Origin: Flavobacteriaceae bacterium
GTDB lineage: Bacteria; Bacteroidota; Bacteroidia; Flavobacteriales; Flavobacteriaceae
NCBI GenBank assembly: GCA_017858055.1
Contig: JAFMCA010000004.1
Coordinates: 1-64,000, forward strand
DNA: 64,000 nucleotides
Direction: 5' to 3'
The first letter of the stretch is position 1; each line of letters begins with the position of its first letter. Position numbers and translations under genes: made by a program. Positions 36,237 through 45,003 of the stretch are shown here, one piece after another. Under the pieces are notes generated by a model. That model saw only the letters and a program-made list of their open reading frames with translations, was not told where the DNA came from and made no database searches.

Positions 36237-38464
36237 GTATAATACTCGTTGAGAAGATTCATAACACTTTTTACTATGTCCTTCGTTTCTAATAAAATAT
36301 TAAAATACAATGTCGTATTTTTTGGACTTGATTCTTCTTTTCGAGTACGCTCAATCTGCTTGTTTATTTTTTCAGAGATCATATCAACGATCTCTTGTTT
36401 TTGAGCAGTTAAAAACGAAACTCTCTCAAATTTTCTGCTGCTAAAAACTTCGATGATCTCAGCATACAACAACTCCAATCGGTCGTTGATTTCCTTTAAA
36501 TCTTTAAATTGATTGAACTTGAGCTTTTCGTGCTGATTTCTTACGTGCTTATAACTTTTCCTAGAAATAAATTCTAACGACTGTGCGATATCTGTTAGAT
36601 AAGCCAAAATAATGATATAAAAATTACTGCCCCGTACACTGGTCTCATCTAAACTTTTTATCAAATAGAAAATATTGTCTCTAAGCTCCTCTATTTCGCT
36701 TTCTAACTTCTCAACTCCTTTTTTGCTCTTCTTAAGCGTATCTACATTTTGAGTAGATAATCCCTTTAAAAAATTCGCATAGATCTTATTGGTTCTGGAG
36801 ATCACATTTACAATGTTATCTGCGGATTCAAATATGATCCCTTGAACCGTACTACTTTCAGATTTCTTTAATTCTCTTTGGGTTACTTGAGTCGTTTTCT
36901 TTTTGTGCTGAAGGAAGTTTCTAGCCAAAAGAAGAATTGTAACCAGCAATAATACAGGAATCATGGTGAATTTATCCCAACGAATTAGGAAAACAACAAT
37001 CCCAGAAGCAACAAAGGCTGCAAAAGCTGTTAAAAACCAACCTCCAATTACATTTACTACTCCTGCGACGCGGTATACGGCACTTTCTCGGCCCCATGCT
37101 CTATCCGCTAAGGAAGTTCCCATAGCTACCATAAAAGTAACATAAGTAGTAGATAAAGGCAGTTTCATCGCCGTAGCAATAGAAATCAGTATTCCAGCAA
37201 CCATTAAATTCACAGAAGCTCGGATCATATCAAATGCAGGTGCATCGAGACTTTGATCTTTACTGATCATAAAATTACTATTGCGTTCAAAGCTTTTTTC
37301 AATTTTTTTATGTGTGGATTCCGGTATCAAAGAACCGATGACTGAAGAAGACTTAAAGAAAAAGTTAACGATGCCTCTTGAAAAGAAATTCGGATTGAAT
37401 TTCTCATGCGTATCGTTTTGTCTTGACAAACCGATTTCAGTTTCTGCAACGGTTTTTGCCTTTTTAGAAAACCATAGTGTTACCACCATTATGCCCCCAG
37501 CAATAAATAATAAAAAGGGTTCTGCTGGCACTTTTTTATCCAGAGATTCCATGGAAAATAACGATGCGTCTATACCCGAAACGCTCCATGCCTCATAGGA
37601 ATGATATGCTGCCATAGACACTCCGATAAAGTTAACCAAGTCATTCCCTGAGAATGCTAAAGCAAGGCCAAAAGTTCCTACTAGGATGACAACAATCAAA
37701 ATACTTTTTTCAGAAATCTTCTGAAAGAGGTAGGAAAAAGCGGTCAAAATGATAAACGATATCACAACTAAAACAATTTCATTGTTTTTGAGTAGTCCAG
37801 ATATTTCGCTGTAAAAAGGAGTTCCTTGTAACCCTTTGATAAAGATAAAATAGGTTATAGAAGTGAGCGCTATTCCCCCAAAAAGGGCTCCAAAGTTTTT
37901 GATTTTCTTCTCAAACTGAAAAGTAAAAACTAGTCTAGATATATATTGAACAAAAGCACCCACAGAAAATGAAATTACCACAGATAAGAGTATTCCGCTG
38001 ATAATGGTAATCGCTTTGTCGGTATTGATATACCTTCCTATATCCACAAGTGTTTCTGTGTCGGATTCTAGTATTTTAAAAATAGACATCACAACCGAGG
38101 CTCCTAAAAGTGTAAAAACGATTGAAACGGTAGTGGAAGTAGGTAACCCTAGGGTATTAAAAAAATCGAGCAGTAAAATATCCGTAATGATTACTGCCAT
38201 AAAAATGATCATGATTTCATCAAAATAAAACTCACCAGGATTGAAAATTCCTTTTCGAGCTACTTCCATCATCCCACTGGAAAAAATTGCTCCAACAAAG
38301 ATTCCGACACTTGCAACAATCATGATAGTCTTCAGTGATATAGCTTTTGAGCCAATGGCAGAGTTTAAAAAGTTAATTGCATCATTGCTAACTCCCACTA
38401 CGATATCCAATACAGCAAGGGCTGCAAGGGCAATCAACATATATAAATAAATATTATCCATCAT
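36221..38464 (-). CDS. pit: Pit-family inorganic phosphate transporter fused to a DUF47 (PhoU-like) domain
   Basis: This 747-residue inner-membrane transporter has the two inverted PHO4 repeats, marked by GVSNDAINFLNSAIGSKA near the N-terminus and KLPLSTTYVTFMVAMG near residue 440. Multiple transmembrane segments follow to about residue 520. The C-terminal 210 residues are soluble and helical, with features of DUF47, the PhoU-like Pit accessory protein. In many bacteria DUF47 is a separate gene beside pit; here it is fused. The gene lies 56 bases after the porin gene and is probably cotranscribed with it. The stop codon is inside a long inverted repeat. Confidence 0.92.
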   Translation of the reverse strand: MMDNIYLYMLIALAALAVLDIVVGVSNDAINFLNSAIGSKAISLKTIMIVASVGIFVGAIFSSGMMEVARKGIFNPGEFYFDEIMIIFMAVIITDILLLDFFNTLGLPTSTTVSIVFTLLGASVVMSIFKILESDTETLVDIGRYINTDKAITIISGILLSVVISFSVGAFVQYISRLVFTFQFEKKIKNFGALFGGIALTSITYFIFIKGLQGTPFYSEISGLLKNNEIVLVVISFIILTAFSYLFQKISEKSILIVVILVGTFGLALAFSGNDLVNFIGVSMAAYHSYEAWSVSGIDASLFSMESLDKKVPAEPFLLFIAGGIMVVTLWFSKKAKTVAETEIGLSRQNDTHEKFNPNFFSRGIVNFFFKSSSVIGSLIPESTHKKIEKSFERNSNFMISKDQSLDAPAFDMIRASVNLMVAGILISIATAMKLPLSTTYVTFMVAMGTSLADRAWGRESAVYRVAGVVNVIGGWFLTAFAAFVASGIVVFLIRWDKFTMIPVLLLVTILLLARNFLQHKKKTTQVTQRELKKSESSTVQGIIFESADNIVNVISRTNKIYANFLKGLSTQNVDTLKKSKKGVEKLESEIEELRDNIFYLIKSLDETSVRGSNFYIIILAYLTDIAQSLEFISRKSYKHVRNQHEKLKFNQFKDLKEINDRLELLYAEIIEVFSSRKFERVSFLTAQKQEIVDMISEKINKQIERTRKEESSPKNTTLYFNILLETKDIVKSVMNLLNEYYTSYKK

Positions 38465-38520
38465 TTGGTTTTTAAAAGGTAAAGATGTGTTTTTTTATGA
38501 ATATCAAGGTTACTAAACTA

Positions 38521-39729
38521 TTAAAAATGCAAATCAAAACCAGTTCTGAAAAGCACGTAATCTTTCCTAGTGTCCGATCTTGAAAAACTGAGATCTGCCT
38601 GAACTTTTAAACTATGACCCACAATATACTTTGAGAGTCCATAGGTAATCTGCTGAAGATCGGATAGTCGGGTGATTTCTTGAAAATCTAAATTCGTATA
38701 CCTTATGGTCATTTCTACATTGTTTTTAAAGAGATAACTTCCTTGGAAATTGATTGCAGAACCTGCGCCTACCACTGCTCCTGTTTTTGTTTTTCCATCA
38801 TCTTCTAAAGCTTCAATGGCGTCTGCAGTTCTTTTTGCATATTCTCCAGTGAGTGCAAAACCATTGTATTTAAGTACTCCATCAACAAATAGGGTGGTAA
38901 TGTCAGTTTCAAATAAACCTCCACTGGATTGTGTCATGTATGAACCCAGATTTGAGCGGGTCTTTACTGCATTTTTGTTTATATCATAGGTGATTCCAAA
39001 CATAGCTTTAACGGTAGCCTCTCTAGATAAATCTCCCTGAGAGTAGTCTCCTTTGGATTTAAATTCACCGAAGGGTAATATTTCCAATCTACTGGTGTAC
39101 TGAAGACCCCCGAGATTCCCTTCTGTTATGTTTCTTCCTTCACCTTGTGATACTGCAAATTTTTCTTTGCTGATCCAGTTTCCAAAAAGTTTGGATTGGT
39201 GTCTCAATTGAACCCCCATATCCCGATCAATATTAAATCTGCTATTTAATAACGACCGATCAATCAATTGAAGGTTTGCTGAGGATACAACCCGCTCTAT
39301 GTTCCCTGGAAGTTTGGTTTGACCTGCCCACAATTCAAAGCCTTGATAGAATTCCCATTGGATTACGGCATCAAGGATATAACGAGGTGTATTCCTATTA
39401 AAAATACTTGCCCCAGAAATATCTCTGTTAGAAAGCCCTAGTTCTACCTTGTAAGAGAGTTTAGGCGAAAAAGCAAAGCCATCAAATTTTAATCGAGCTC
39501 TGCGGATCTGGAAGTTATATTCTGCAGGAGCATAGCTGTCTTCATCATAGTCCCACTGACTTTCGTAGCGTGTTTGGAAACGGGGAGCAAATTTTACACT
39601 AAAGGAACTGTCTTTAGCAATAAAATTAATCATCCCTTTGCCAAATTTAGTGTCACTGACTTGTTGAGCAAAAAGAAGGTTAGTAAATACGGTAATAAAA
39701 AATAAGCTGGATACTGTCCAATATTTCAT
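38521..39729 (-). CDS. OprO/OprP-type phosphate-selective porin
   Basis: This 402-residue outer-membrane protein has a signal peptide (MKYWTVSSLFFITVFTNLLF, cleaved near AQQ) and a porin O/P fold. FAPRFQTRYESQWDYDEDSY is followed by NFQIRRARLKFDGFAFSPKLS, and the protein ends in aromatic FDLHF as barrel proteins do. The family includes phosphate- and polyphosphate-selective porins of Pseudomonas. The Pit transporter directly downstream supports a phosphate role. The upstream region contains several GTTAAC-type repeats resembling Pho boxes. Confidence 0.88.
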   Translation of the reverse strand: MKYWTVSSLFFITVFTNLLFAQQVSDTKFGKGMINFIAKDSSFSVKFAPRFQTRYESQWDYDEDSYAPAEYNFQIRRARLKFDGFAFSPKLSYKVELGLSNRDISGASIFNRNTPRYILDAVIQWEFYQGFELWAGQTKLPGNIERVVSSANLQLIDRSLLNSRFNIDRDMGVQLRHQSKLFGNWISKEKFAVSQGEGRNITEGNLGGLQYTSRLEILPFGEFKSKGDYSQGDLSREATVKAMFGITYDINKNAVKTRSNLGSYMTQSSGGLFETDITTLFVDGVLKYNGFALTGEYAKRTADAIEALEDDGKTKTGAVVGAGSAINFQGSYLFKNNVEMTIRYTNLDFQEITRLSDLQQITYGLSKYIVGHSLKVQADLSFSRSDTRKDYVLFRTGFDLHF

Positions 39730-39770
39730 TTTCAGAAATTTTCTGCAAAAGACCGTATTTATGGAATATC

Positions 39771-39831
39771 CAATGTTAAGTTAACGTTAAGCATTTAACT
39801 CTTAGTTAACATGGCTTGTGAATATGTTAAC
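39771..39831 (-). promoter_or_regulatory. TTAAC repeat cluster upstream of the porin-pit operon (candidate Pho-type operator)
   Basis: Read on the minus strand, GTTAAC (39831), GTTAAC (39810) and GTTAAA (39799) are spaced 21 and 11 bases, followed by CTTAAC, GTTAAC and CTTAAC copies down to 39775. TAACATTG at 39778-39771 is a one-mismatch -7 element. The region can only serve the porin gene because nrdA ends at 39861 in the same direction. Confidence 0.6.
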
Positions 39832-39860
39832 AAACCGTTATTGTTTAGTGCATTTGTCCG

Positions 39861-42302
39861 TTATGAACCACACATCAAACAGTTGTCATCTTCATTCCCT
39901 TTGGCTTGTGCCAACATTTCTTTAAGTTCTTGTGGACTCAAGGGTTCTACAGGTACACTCGCCTGAGCAGTTGCTACGGAAGCTCCTGCTACTCCAGAGG
40001 CCATTTCGGCTACCGGTGGTGCTTCTGCTTTTACTTTATTATCTATAGTAAATTTGATTGCGTCAACAGCAGATTTCGTTCTCAAATAGTACATTCCTGT
40101 TTTTAGTCCTGATTTCCAACCGTAAAAATGCATTGATGTCAATTTAGCCATCGTAGCCCCCTCCATAAAAAGATTTAAGGATTGAGATTGGTCGATAAAG
40201 TACCCCCGTTGGCGCGACATATCAATAATGTCTTTCATACTCATTTCCCATACGGTACGGTAAAGTTCTTTTAGATCATTTGGAATGCCTTGGATATTTT
40301 GAACAGAACCATTATTACGCATCAATTCTTGCTTCATGTCTTCATTCCACAAACCTCGTTCAACCAAATCCTCCAGTAGGTGTTTGTTTACCACAATAAA
40401 TTCCCCCGAAAGAACGCGTCGAGTATAAATATTCGAGGTGTAAGGTTCAAAGCATTCGTTGTTACCTAAAATCTGAGAGGTACTTGCTGTAGGCATGGGA
40501 GCTACCAACAGTGAATTCCGTACTCCTTGCTTTTTAACCGTTTTGCGTAAAGCTTCCCAATCCCATCGTCCGCTAAGCTCCTCATCTTTAATGCCCCACA
40601 AATTGTGCTGGAATTCTCCATTAGAAATGGGAGATCCTTTGTAGGTAGGGTAGGGTCCATCTTTTTTGGCTTCCTCTGTGGAAGCGGTTACAGCTGCAAA
40701 ATAAAGCGTTTCAAAAATTTCTTGATTCAGTTTTTTAGCCTCGTCAGAGGTAAAAGGCAGTCTTAGCATAATAAAGGCGTCTGCTAAACCTTGAACCCCC
40801 AATCCAATTGGACGATGTCTGAAGTTAGAATTTTCTGCCTCTTTTACCGGGTAATAATTTCGATCGATTACTCGGTTAAGGTTTTTAGTCACCCTTACCG
40901 TCACATCAAATAGCGCCTTATGGTCAAATGCTTTGTCTTTGATGAACATGGGTAAAGCGATTGAAGCAAGATTACAAACCGCAACTTCGTCTGCTGAGGT
41001 ATATTCTAAAATTTCAGTACATAGGTTGGAAGACCGTATCGTCCCAAGATTTTTTTGATTGGATTTTCTGTTAGCAGAATCCTTATAAAGCATGTAAGGA
41101 GTACCCGTCTCAATTTGAGATTCTAATATTTTTTCCCAAAGCTCACGAGCTTTAATGGTCTTTCTACCCTTACCTTCTTTTTCGTATTGAGTATAGAGTG
41201 CTTCAAATTCTTCCCCGTGTACATTGAATAAGTTGGGACATTCGTTTGGACACATCAGAGTCCAATCTGCATTTTCTTCAACGCGTTTCATAAATAAATC
41301 CGGTGTCCACATGGCGTAAAACAAATCTCTTGCACGCATTTCCTCTTTCCCGTGATTCTTTTTTAATTCCAAAAATTCGAATATGTCCGCATGCCAAGGC
41401 TCTACGTAAATCGCAAAAGATCCTTTGCGCTTCCCTCCCCCTTGATCAACATAACGTGCTGTGTCGTTAAATACTCTGAGCATGGGTACGATTCCATTGG
41501 AAGTTCCATTGGTTCCTGAGATGTAGGAACCTGTTGCACGAACGTTGTGAATAGACAATCCGATTCCACCTGCTGATTGGGAGATTTTGGCGGTTTGTTT
41601 TAGCGTGTCGTAAATCCCGTCAATACTATCGTCTTTCATGGTTAAAAGAAAACAAGAAGACATTTGAGGTTTGGGAGTTCCTGAATTAAACAAGGTCGGA
41701 GTAGCGTGGGTAAAATAGCGCTTCGACATTAATTCGTAGGTCTCCAAAGCCGATTCGATATCGTCTAAATGAATACCAATGGAAACTCGCATGAGCATGT
41801 GCTGAGGACGCTCTACAATCTTTCCGTTAAGCTTCAAAAGATACGAGCGCTCTAAAGTTTTAAACCCAAAAAAGTCATAGCCAAAATCACGATTGTAGAT
41901 GATGCTTGAATCCAGTTTATCCGCATTTTTTTGAATGATTTTAAACACCTCATCCGAAAGTAAAGGAGCCTTCTTTCCGGTTCTTGGGTTGATGTATAGA
42001 TATAAATCGGTCATCGTTTCGGAGAACGACTTTTTGGTGTTTTTGTGGAGGTTGGATACCGAAATTCTGGCCGCCAACTTTGCATAATCGGGGTGTGTAG
42101 TGGTCATGGTCGCAGCGATTTCTGCAGCCAAATTATCCAATTCAGAGGTAGTTACTCCATCATACAGTCCTTCAATTACACGCATCGCAACCCGAACTGG
42201 ATCGACAAGAGGATTTAATCCATAGTTGAGCTTTCGGATTCTGGCGGTAATTTTATCGAACATGATGGGCTCTTTACGACCATCTCTTTTTACTACAAAC
42301 AT
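39861..42302 (-). CDS. nrdA: Class I ribonucleotide reductase, large (alpha) subunit
   Basis: This 813-residue catalytic subunit reduces ribonucleoside diphosphates to deoxyribonucleotides. An N-terminal ATP-cone ([16 protein letters not shown]) gives allosteric activity control. The active-site region includes [15 protein letters not shown] and CNLASIALP, and the mobile C-terminal tail ends with the redox pair CLMC before GS. These cysteines are all present. The gene follows nrdB by 64 bases on the same strand. An Ala/Pro-rich linker precedes the tail, as in other flavobacterial NrdA. Confidence 0.96.
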   Translation of the reverse strand: MFVVKRDGRKEPIMFDKITARIRKLNYGLNPLVDPVRVAMRVIEGLYDGVTTSELDNLAAEIAATMTTTHPDYAKLAARISVSNLHKNTKKSFSETMTDLYLYINPRTGKKAPLLSDEVFKIIQKNADKLDSSIIYNRDFGYDFFGFKTLERSYLLKLNGKIVERPQHMLMRVSIGIHLDDIESALETYELMSKRYFTHATPTLFNSGTPKPQMSSCFLLTMKDDSIDGIYDTLKQTAKISQSAGGIGLSIHNVRATGSYISGTNGTSNGIVPMLRVFNDTARYVDQGGGKRKGSFAIYVEPWHADIFEFLELKKNHGKEEMRARDLFYAMWTPDLFMKRVEENADWTLMCPNECPNLFNVHGEEFEALYTQYEKEGKGRKTIKARELWEKILESQIETGTPYMLYKDSANRKSNQKNLGTIRSSNLCTEILEYTSADEVAVCNLASIALPMFIKDKAFDHKALFDVTVRVTKNLNRVIDRNYYPVKEAENSNFRHRPIGLGVQGLADAFIMLRLPFTSDEAKKLNQEIFETLYFAAVTASTEEAKKDGPYPTYKGSPISNGEFQHNLWGIKDEELSGRWDWEALRKTVKKQGVRNSLLVAPMPTASTSQILGNNECFEPYTSNIYTRRVLSGEFIVVNKHLLEDLVERGLWNEDMKQELMRNNGSVQNIQGIPNDLKELYRTVWEMSMKDIIDMSRQRGYFIDQSQSLNLFMEGATMAKLTSMHFYGWKSGLKTGMYYLRTKSAVDAIKFTIDNKVKAEAPPVAEMASGVAGASVATAQASVPVEPLSPQELKEMLAQAKGNEDDNCLMCGS

Positions 42303-42366
42303 GATTTTGACTTTTATTGATTACTAATTCGGTTACTTCTGATTTATGGTTTGGTTTTAAAGCGAC

Positions 42367-43344
42367 TTAAAAGTCAGCATCAAAACTAATTTTGGTCTCG
42401 CTTTGTTCGTTATTAAGCACACCCGCTTTCTGGTATTCCCCTACACGCTTTTCAAAAAAGTTCGTTTTCCCTTGCAGTGATATCATATCCATGAAGTCAA
42501 ACGGATTGGTCACATTGAATTCTTTTTCTAGATTGAGTTCAACTAACAAACGATCCGTAACAAACTCCAAGTACTGAGTCATCAATTTAGAATTCATCCC
42601 TATCAAACTGATGGGTAAGGATTCTGTAATAAATTCACGCTCAATATTTAAAGCATCTAAAAGGATTTCTTTAATCCGAGCTGGGGGCACTTTGTTAACT
42701 AAATGATGGTTGTGTAAGTGCACCGCAAAATCACAATGAACTCCTTCGTCTCTTGAGATTAATTCGTTTGAGAAAGTGAGTCCGGGCATAAGACCTCTCT
42801 TTTTCAACCAATAAATTGAACAAAAAGCTCCTGAAAAGAAAATTCCCTCTACGGCTGCAAAGGCTATCAGACGCTCTGCGAAAGAATCCGAATCAATCCA
42901 CTTCAATGCCCAATCTGCTTTTTTCTTGATTGCGGGAAACACTTCGATTGCCTTAAACAAATTGTTCTTTTCAACATCGTCTTTCACATAGGTGTCAATC
43001 AACAACGAATAGGTTTCTGAGTGAATGTTCTCCATCATAATTTGGAAACCGTAGAAAAATTTTGCCTCAGAATATTGAACTTCATTGACAAAGTTCTCCG
43101 CTAAATTTTCATTTACGATTCCATCCGAAGCAGCAAAAAAAGCTAAGATATGCTTGATGAAATATTTTTCATCATCATTCAACTTGTTGTTCCAATCCGA
43201 CAAATCTTGATGGAGATCAATTTCCTCTGCTGTCCAAAAACTAGCCTCCATTTTTTTATACCATTCCCAAATGTCGTGATGTTGGATTGGGAAGATTACA
43301 AATCGGTTTTCATTTTCTTGGAGAATAGGTTCTACTGCTGCCAT
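42367..43344 (-). CDS. nrdB: Class I ribonucleotide reductase, small (beta) subunit, eukaryote-like
   Basis: This 325-residue diiron/tyrosyl-radical subunit carries the expected metal ligands and radical site: Asp74 (AASDGIV), Glu105 and His108 ([10 protein letters not shown]), with Tyr112 in the position of the stable tyrosyl radical. The segment [13 protein letters not shown]...[21 protein letters not shown] is much closer to animal R2 proteins than to E. coli NrdB, as I recall for this phylum. It precedes nrdA in the same operon. I saw no NrdR-type box upstream. Confidence 0.95.
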   Translation of the reverse strand: MAAVEPILQENENRFVIFPIQHHDIWEWYKKMEASFWTAEEIDLHQDLSDWNNKLNDDEKYFIKHILAFFAASDGIVNENLAENFVNEVQYSEAKFFYGFQIMMENIHSETYSLLIDTYVKDDVEKNNLFKAIEVFPAIKKKADWALKWIDSDSFAERLIAFAAVEGIFFSGAFCSIYWLKKRGLMPGLTFSNELISRDEGVHCDFAVHLHNHHLVNKVPPARIKEILLDALNIEREFITESLPISLIGMNSKLMTQYLEFVTDRLLVELNLEKEFNVTNPFDFMDMISLQGKTNFFEKRVGEYQKAGVLNNEQSETKISFDADF

Positions 43345-43571
43345 CTGTTTCGGTTGTTATTTGGTTAAAAAAGTATTTGAATATCGTCTTACAAAGATTC
43401 TAAAATCAACTCATATTTGAAAGACGAACTTTTCCACAATGGATGCTAGTTTTTAACAAAATGAACTCTTTTTATGATTTTAAGATCAAATCATATTATA
43501 ATTAAAGTGCTGTTTATAAGCAACTTAGACTATACGTCCCTCTTGAATCCCCTAGAAACAGTAACAATTCA

Positions 43572-44138
43572 CTAAGACGTCTTTTGAGCGTACTCTTCTA
43601 AAGCTTGATACCATGCTTTTCCAAATTTGCGAACCAGTGCTGTTTTTACAAATTGATAGACCGGAATTTTAAAGATTTTTCCATAGCTACATGCATCAGA
43701 ACAAATAGACCAGCTGTGATAATTTACGGCAACCATATTTTCATATTCGGTTACTCGGACTGGGTATAAATGACAAGAAATGGGCTTTTGAAAATCTATC
43801 GCACCTTGATTGTGGGCTTTTTCTATTCCACAGGAGGCAATTCCAGTTTCTGAAAAAACAGTATATGCGCACTCTTTACCTTTTACCAAAGGAGTTTCAA
43901 AATCCCCATCGACTCCTTTAACATAAACACCTTGTTCTTCAATCGATTTAATGCCTTTTTTATTTAGAAAGGGTTTAATTTTGGAGTAGTTTTTTTCCAG
44001 AAAGAGGGTTTCTTCCTTTTCTAAAGGAGCCCCTGCTTCTCCTGCAACACAACATTCTCCTTTACATTTTGATATATTACAAACAAAATCTTCGGAAAAT
44101 AAATCATCGGAAACTAAGGTATTTTCAATAGACAACAT
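43572..44138 (-). CDS. DUF3109 family cysteine-rich protein
   Basis: This 188-residue cytoplasmic protein has an N-terminal CNISKCKGECCVAGEAG cluster and further cysteines in the middle (GIASCGIE, ISCHLYPVRV, SICSDACSYG). The spacing matches DUF3109, a group related to YkgJ-type zinc or iron-sulfur binding proteins. The function is not known. A TAATTTTG -7 element on its strand (44152-44159) lies just upstream, back to back with the MarC promoter. Confidence 0.82.
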   Translation of the reverse strand: MLSIENTLVSDDLFSEDFVCNISKCKGECCVAGEAGAPLEKEETLFLEKNYSKIKPFLNKKGIKSIEEQGVYVKGVDGDFETPLVKGKECAYTVFSETGIASCGIEKAHNQGAIDFQKPISCHLYPVRVTEYENMVAVNYHSWSICSDACSYGKIFKIPVYQFVKTALVRKFGKAWYQALEEYAQKTS

Positions 44139-44151
44139 CTCGCTTTTTTTT

Positions 44152-44202
44152 CAAAATTACTGATTATTTAGCGGTTCATTTCTGTGAATGAAATTACATT
44201 TG
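44152..44202. promoter_or_regulatory. Back-to-back promoter elements for DUF3109 and marC genes
   Basis: TAATTTTG on the minus strand (44159-44152) and TACATTTG on the plus strand (44195-44202) are both full TAnnTTTG matches, each placed 13-16 bases from the respective start codon. Upstream boxes are weak. Confidence 0.5.
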
Positions 44203-44217
44203 CAAAAAAATTGAGTA

Positions 44218-44787
44218 ATGTTTGATTTTAAAGAACTTTTATCTGCTAGTTTAGTCTTATTCGCGGTTATTGATATCGTTGGGAGTATTCCCTTAATCAT
44301 CAGTCTTCGCGCCAAAGTAGGACACATTCAGTCTGGCAAAGCTTCAGTGATTTCTGCTTTTATCATGATCGGCTTTTTATTTTTAGGAGAGGAAATATTA
44401 AAGCTTATCGGAATAGACATCAATTCTTTTGCCGTTGCGGGTTCATTTGTTATTCTATTTTTAGCTCTAGAAATGATTTTAGGGATTAACTTATACAAAG
44501 ACGATGTGCCGGAAACAGCCTCTATCGTTCCCCTTGCCTTTCCGATGATTGCTGGTGCAGGGACCATGACTTCCTTATTATCCCTCCGAGCAGAGTATCA
44601 TGTACTGAACATTATTTTGGCCATATTGATCAACATCATTTTTGTGTACATCATACTGAAATCTTCCAAGCTAATTGAAAAAAAACTAGGTAAATCGGGA
44701 ATAAACATCATTCGCAAGGTTTTTGGAATTGTACTGTTAGCTATTGCCGTAAAACTATTTACGACCAACATTGGTCAACTCTTTTAA
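44218..44787 (+). CDS. MarC family integral membrane protein
   Basis: This 189-residue inner-membrane protein has six hydrophobic segments and the family motifs FAVIDIVGSIPL near the N-terminus and PLAFPMIAGAGTMTSLL in the middle. MarC proteins were once linked to multiple antibiotic resistance, but their role is unproven and transport of small molecules is only suspected. A TACATTTG promoter element lies upstream, and the following small membrane gene is 17 bases downstream. Confidence 0.9.
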   Translation: MFDFKELLSASLVLFAVIDIVGSIPLIISLRAKVGHIQSGKASVISAFIMIGFLFLGEEILKLIGIDINSFAVAGSFVILFLALEMILGINLYKDDVPETASIVPLAFPMIAGAGTMTSLLSLRAEYHVLNIILAILINIIFVYIILKSSKLIEKKLGKSGINIIRKVFGIVLLAIAVKLFTTNIGQLF

Positions 44788-44804
44788 ATCACTACTTTTA
44801 TAGA

Positions 44805-45002
44805 ATGAAAATTCTGCTTCCCATTTTAATGATACTTGCCCTTGGCATGGGTGTTTTTAATCTTATCCAAATTGATTGGGAGGCTCCTTTGGAGGGGAAA
44901 AGTAGTATCGCACTCATCGGCTCCATGGCTTCAGGAAGTGCTTTTTTACTCCTTCTTATTCTATTGCTCTCCAAAAAAATTTCTCAAAAATTAAAAAAAT
45001 AA
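44805..45002 (+). CDS. Small membrane protein, unknown function
   Basis: The product is 65 residues with two hydrophobic segments (about 3-22 and 34-57) and a lysine-rich tail, consistent with a two-helix inner-membrane protein. I do not recognise the family. It starts 17 bases after marC and is probably cotranscribed with it. Its stop lies one base from the stop of the converging protease gene. The closeness to marC and a clean hydrophobic pattern support it as real. Confidence 0.65.
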   Translation: MKILLPILMILALGMGVFNLIQIDWEAPLEGKSSIALIGSMASGSAFLLLLILLLSKKISQKLKK

Positions 45003-45003
45003 A

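Noticed and set aside
39733-39745. CAGAAATTTTCTG palindrome just upstream of the porin start codon
   Set aside because: Six-base arms of low complexity with a one-base centre; no support as hairpin or operator.
43430-43438. TTTTCCACA, a DnaA-box-like 9-mer upstream of nrdB
   Set aside because: A single imperfect copy is expected by chance in AT-rich DNA, and no cluster or NrdR box accompanies it.
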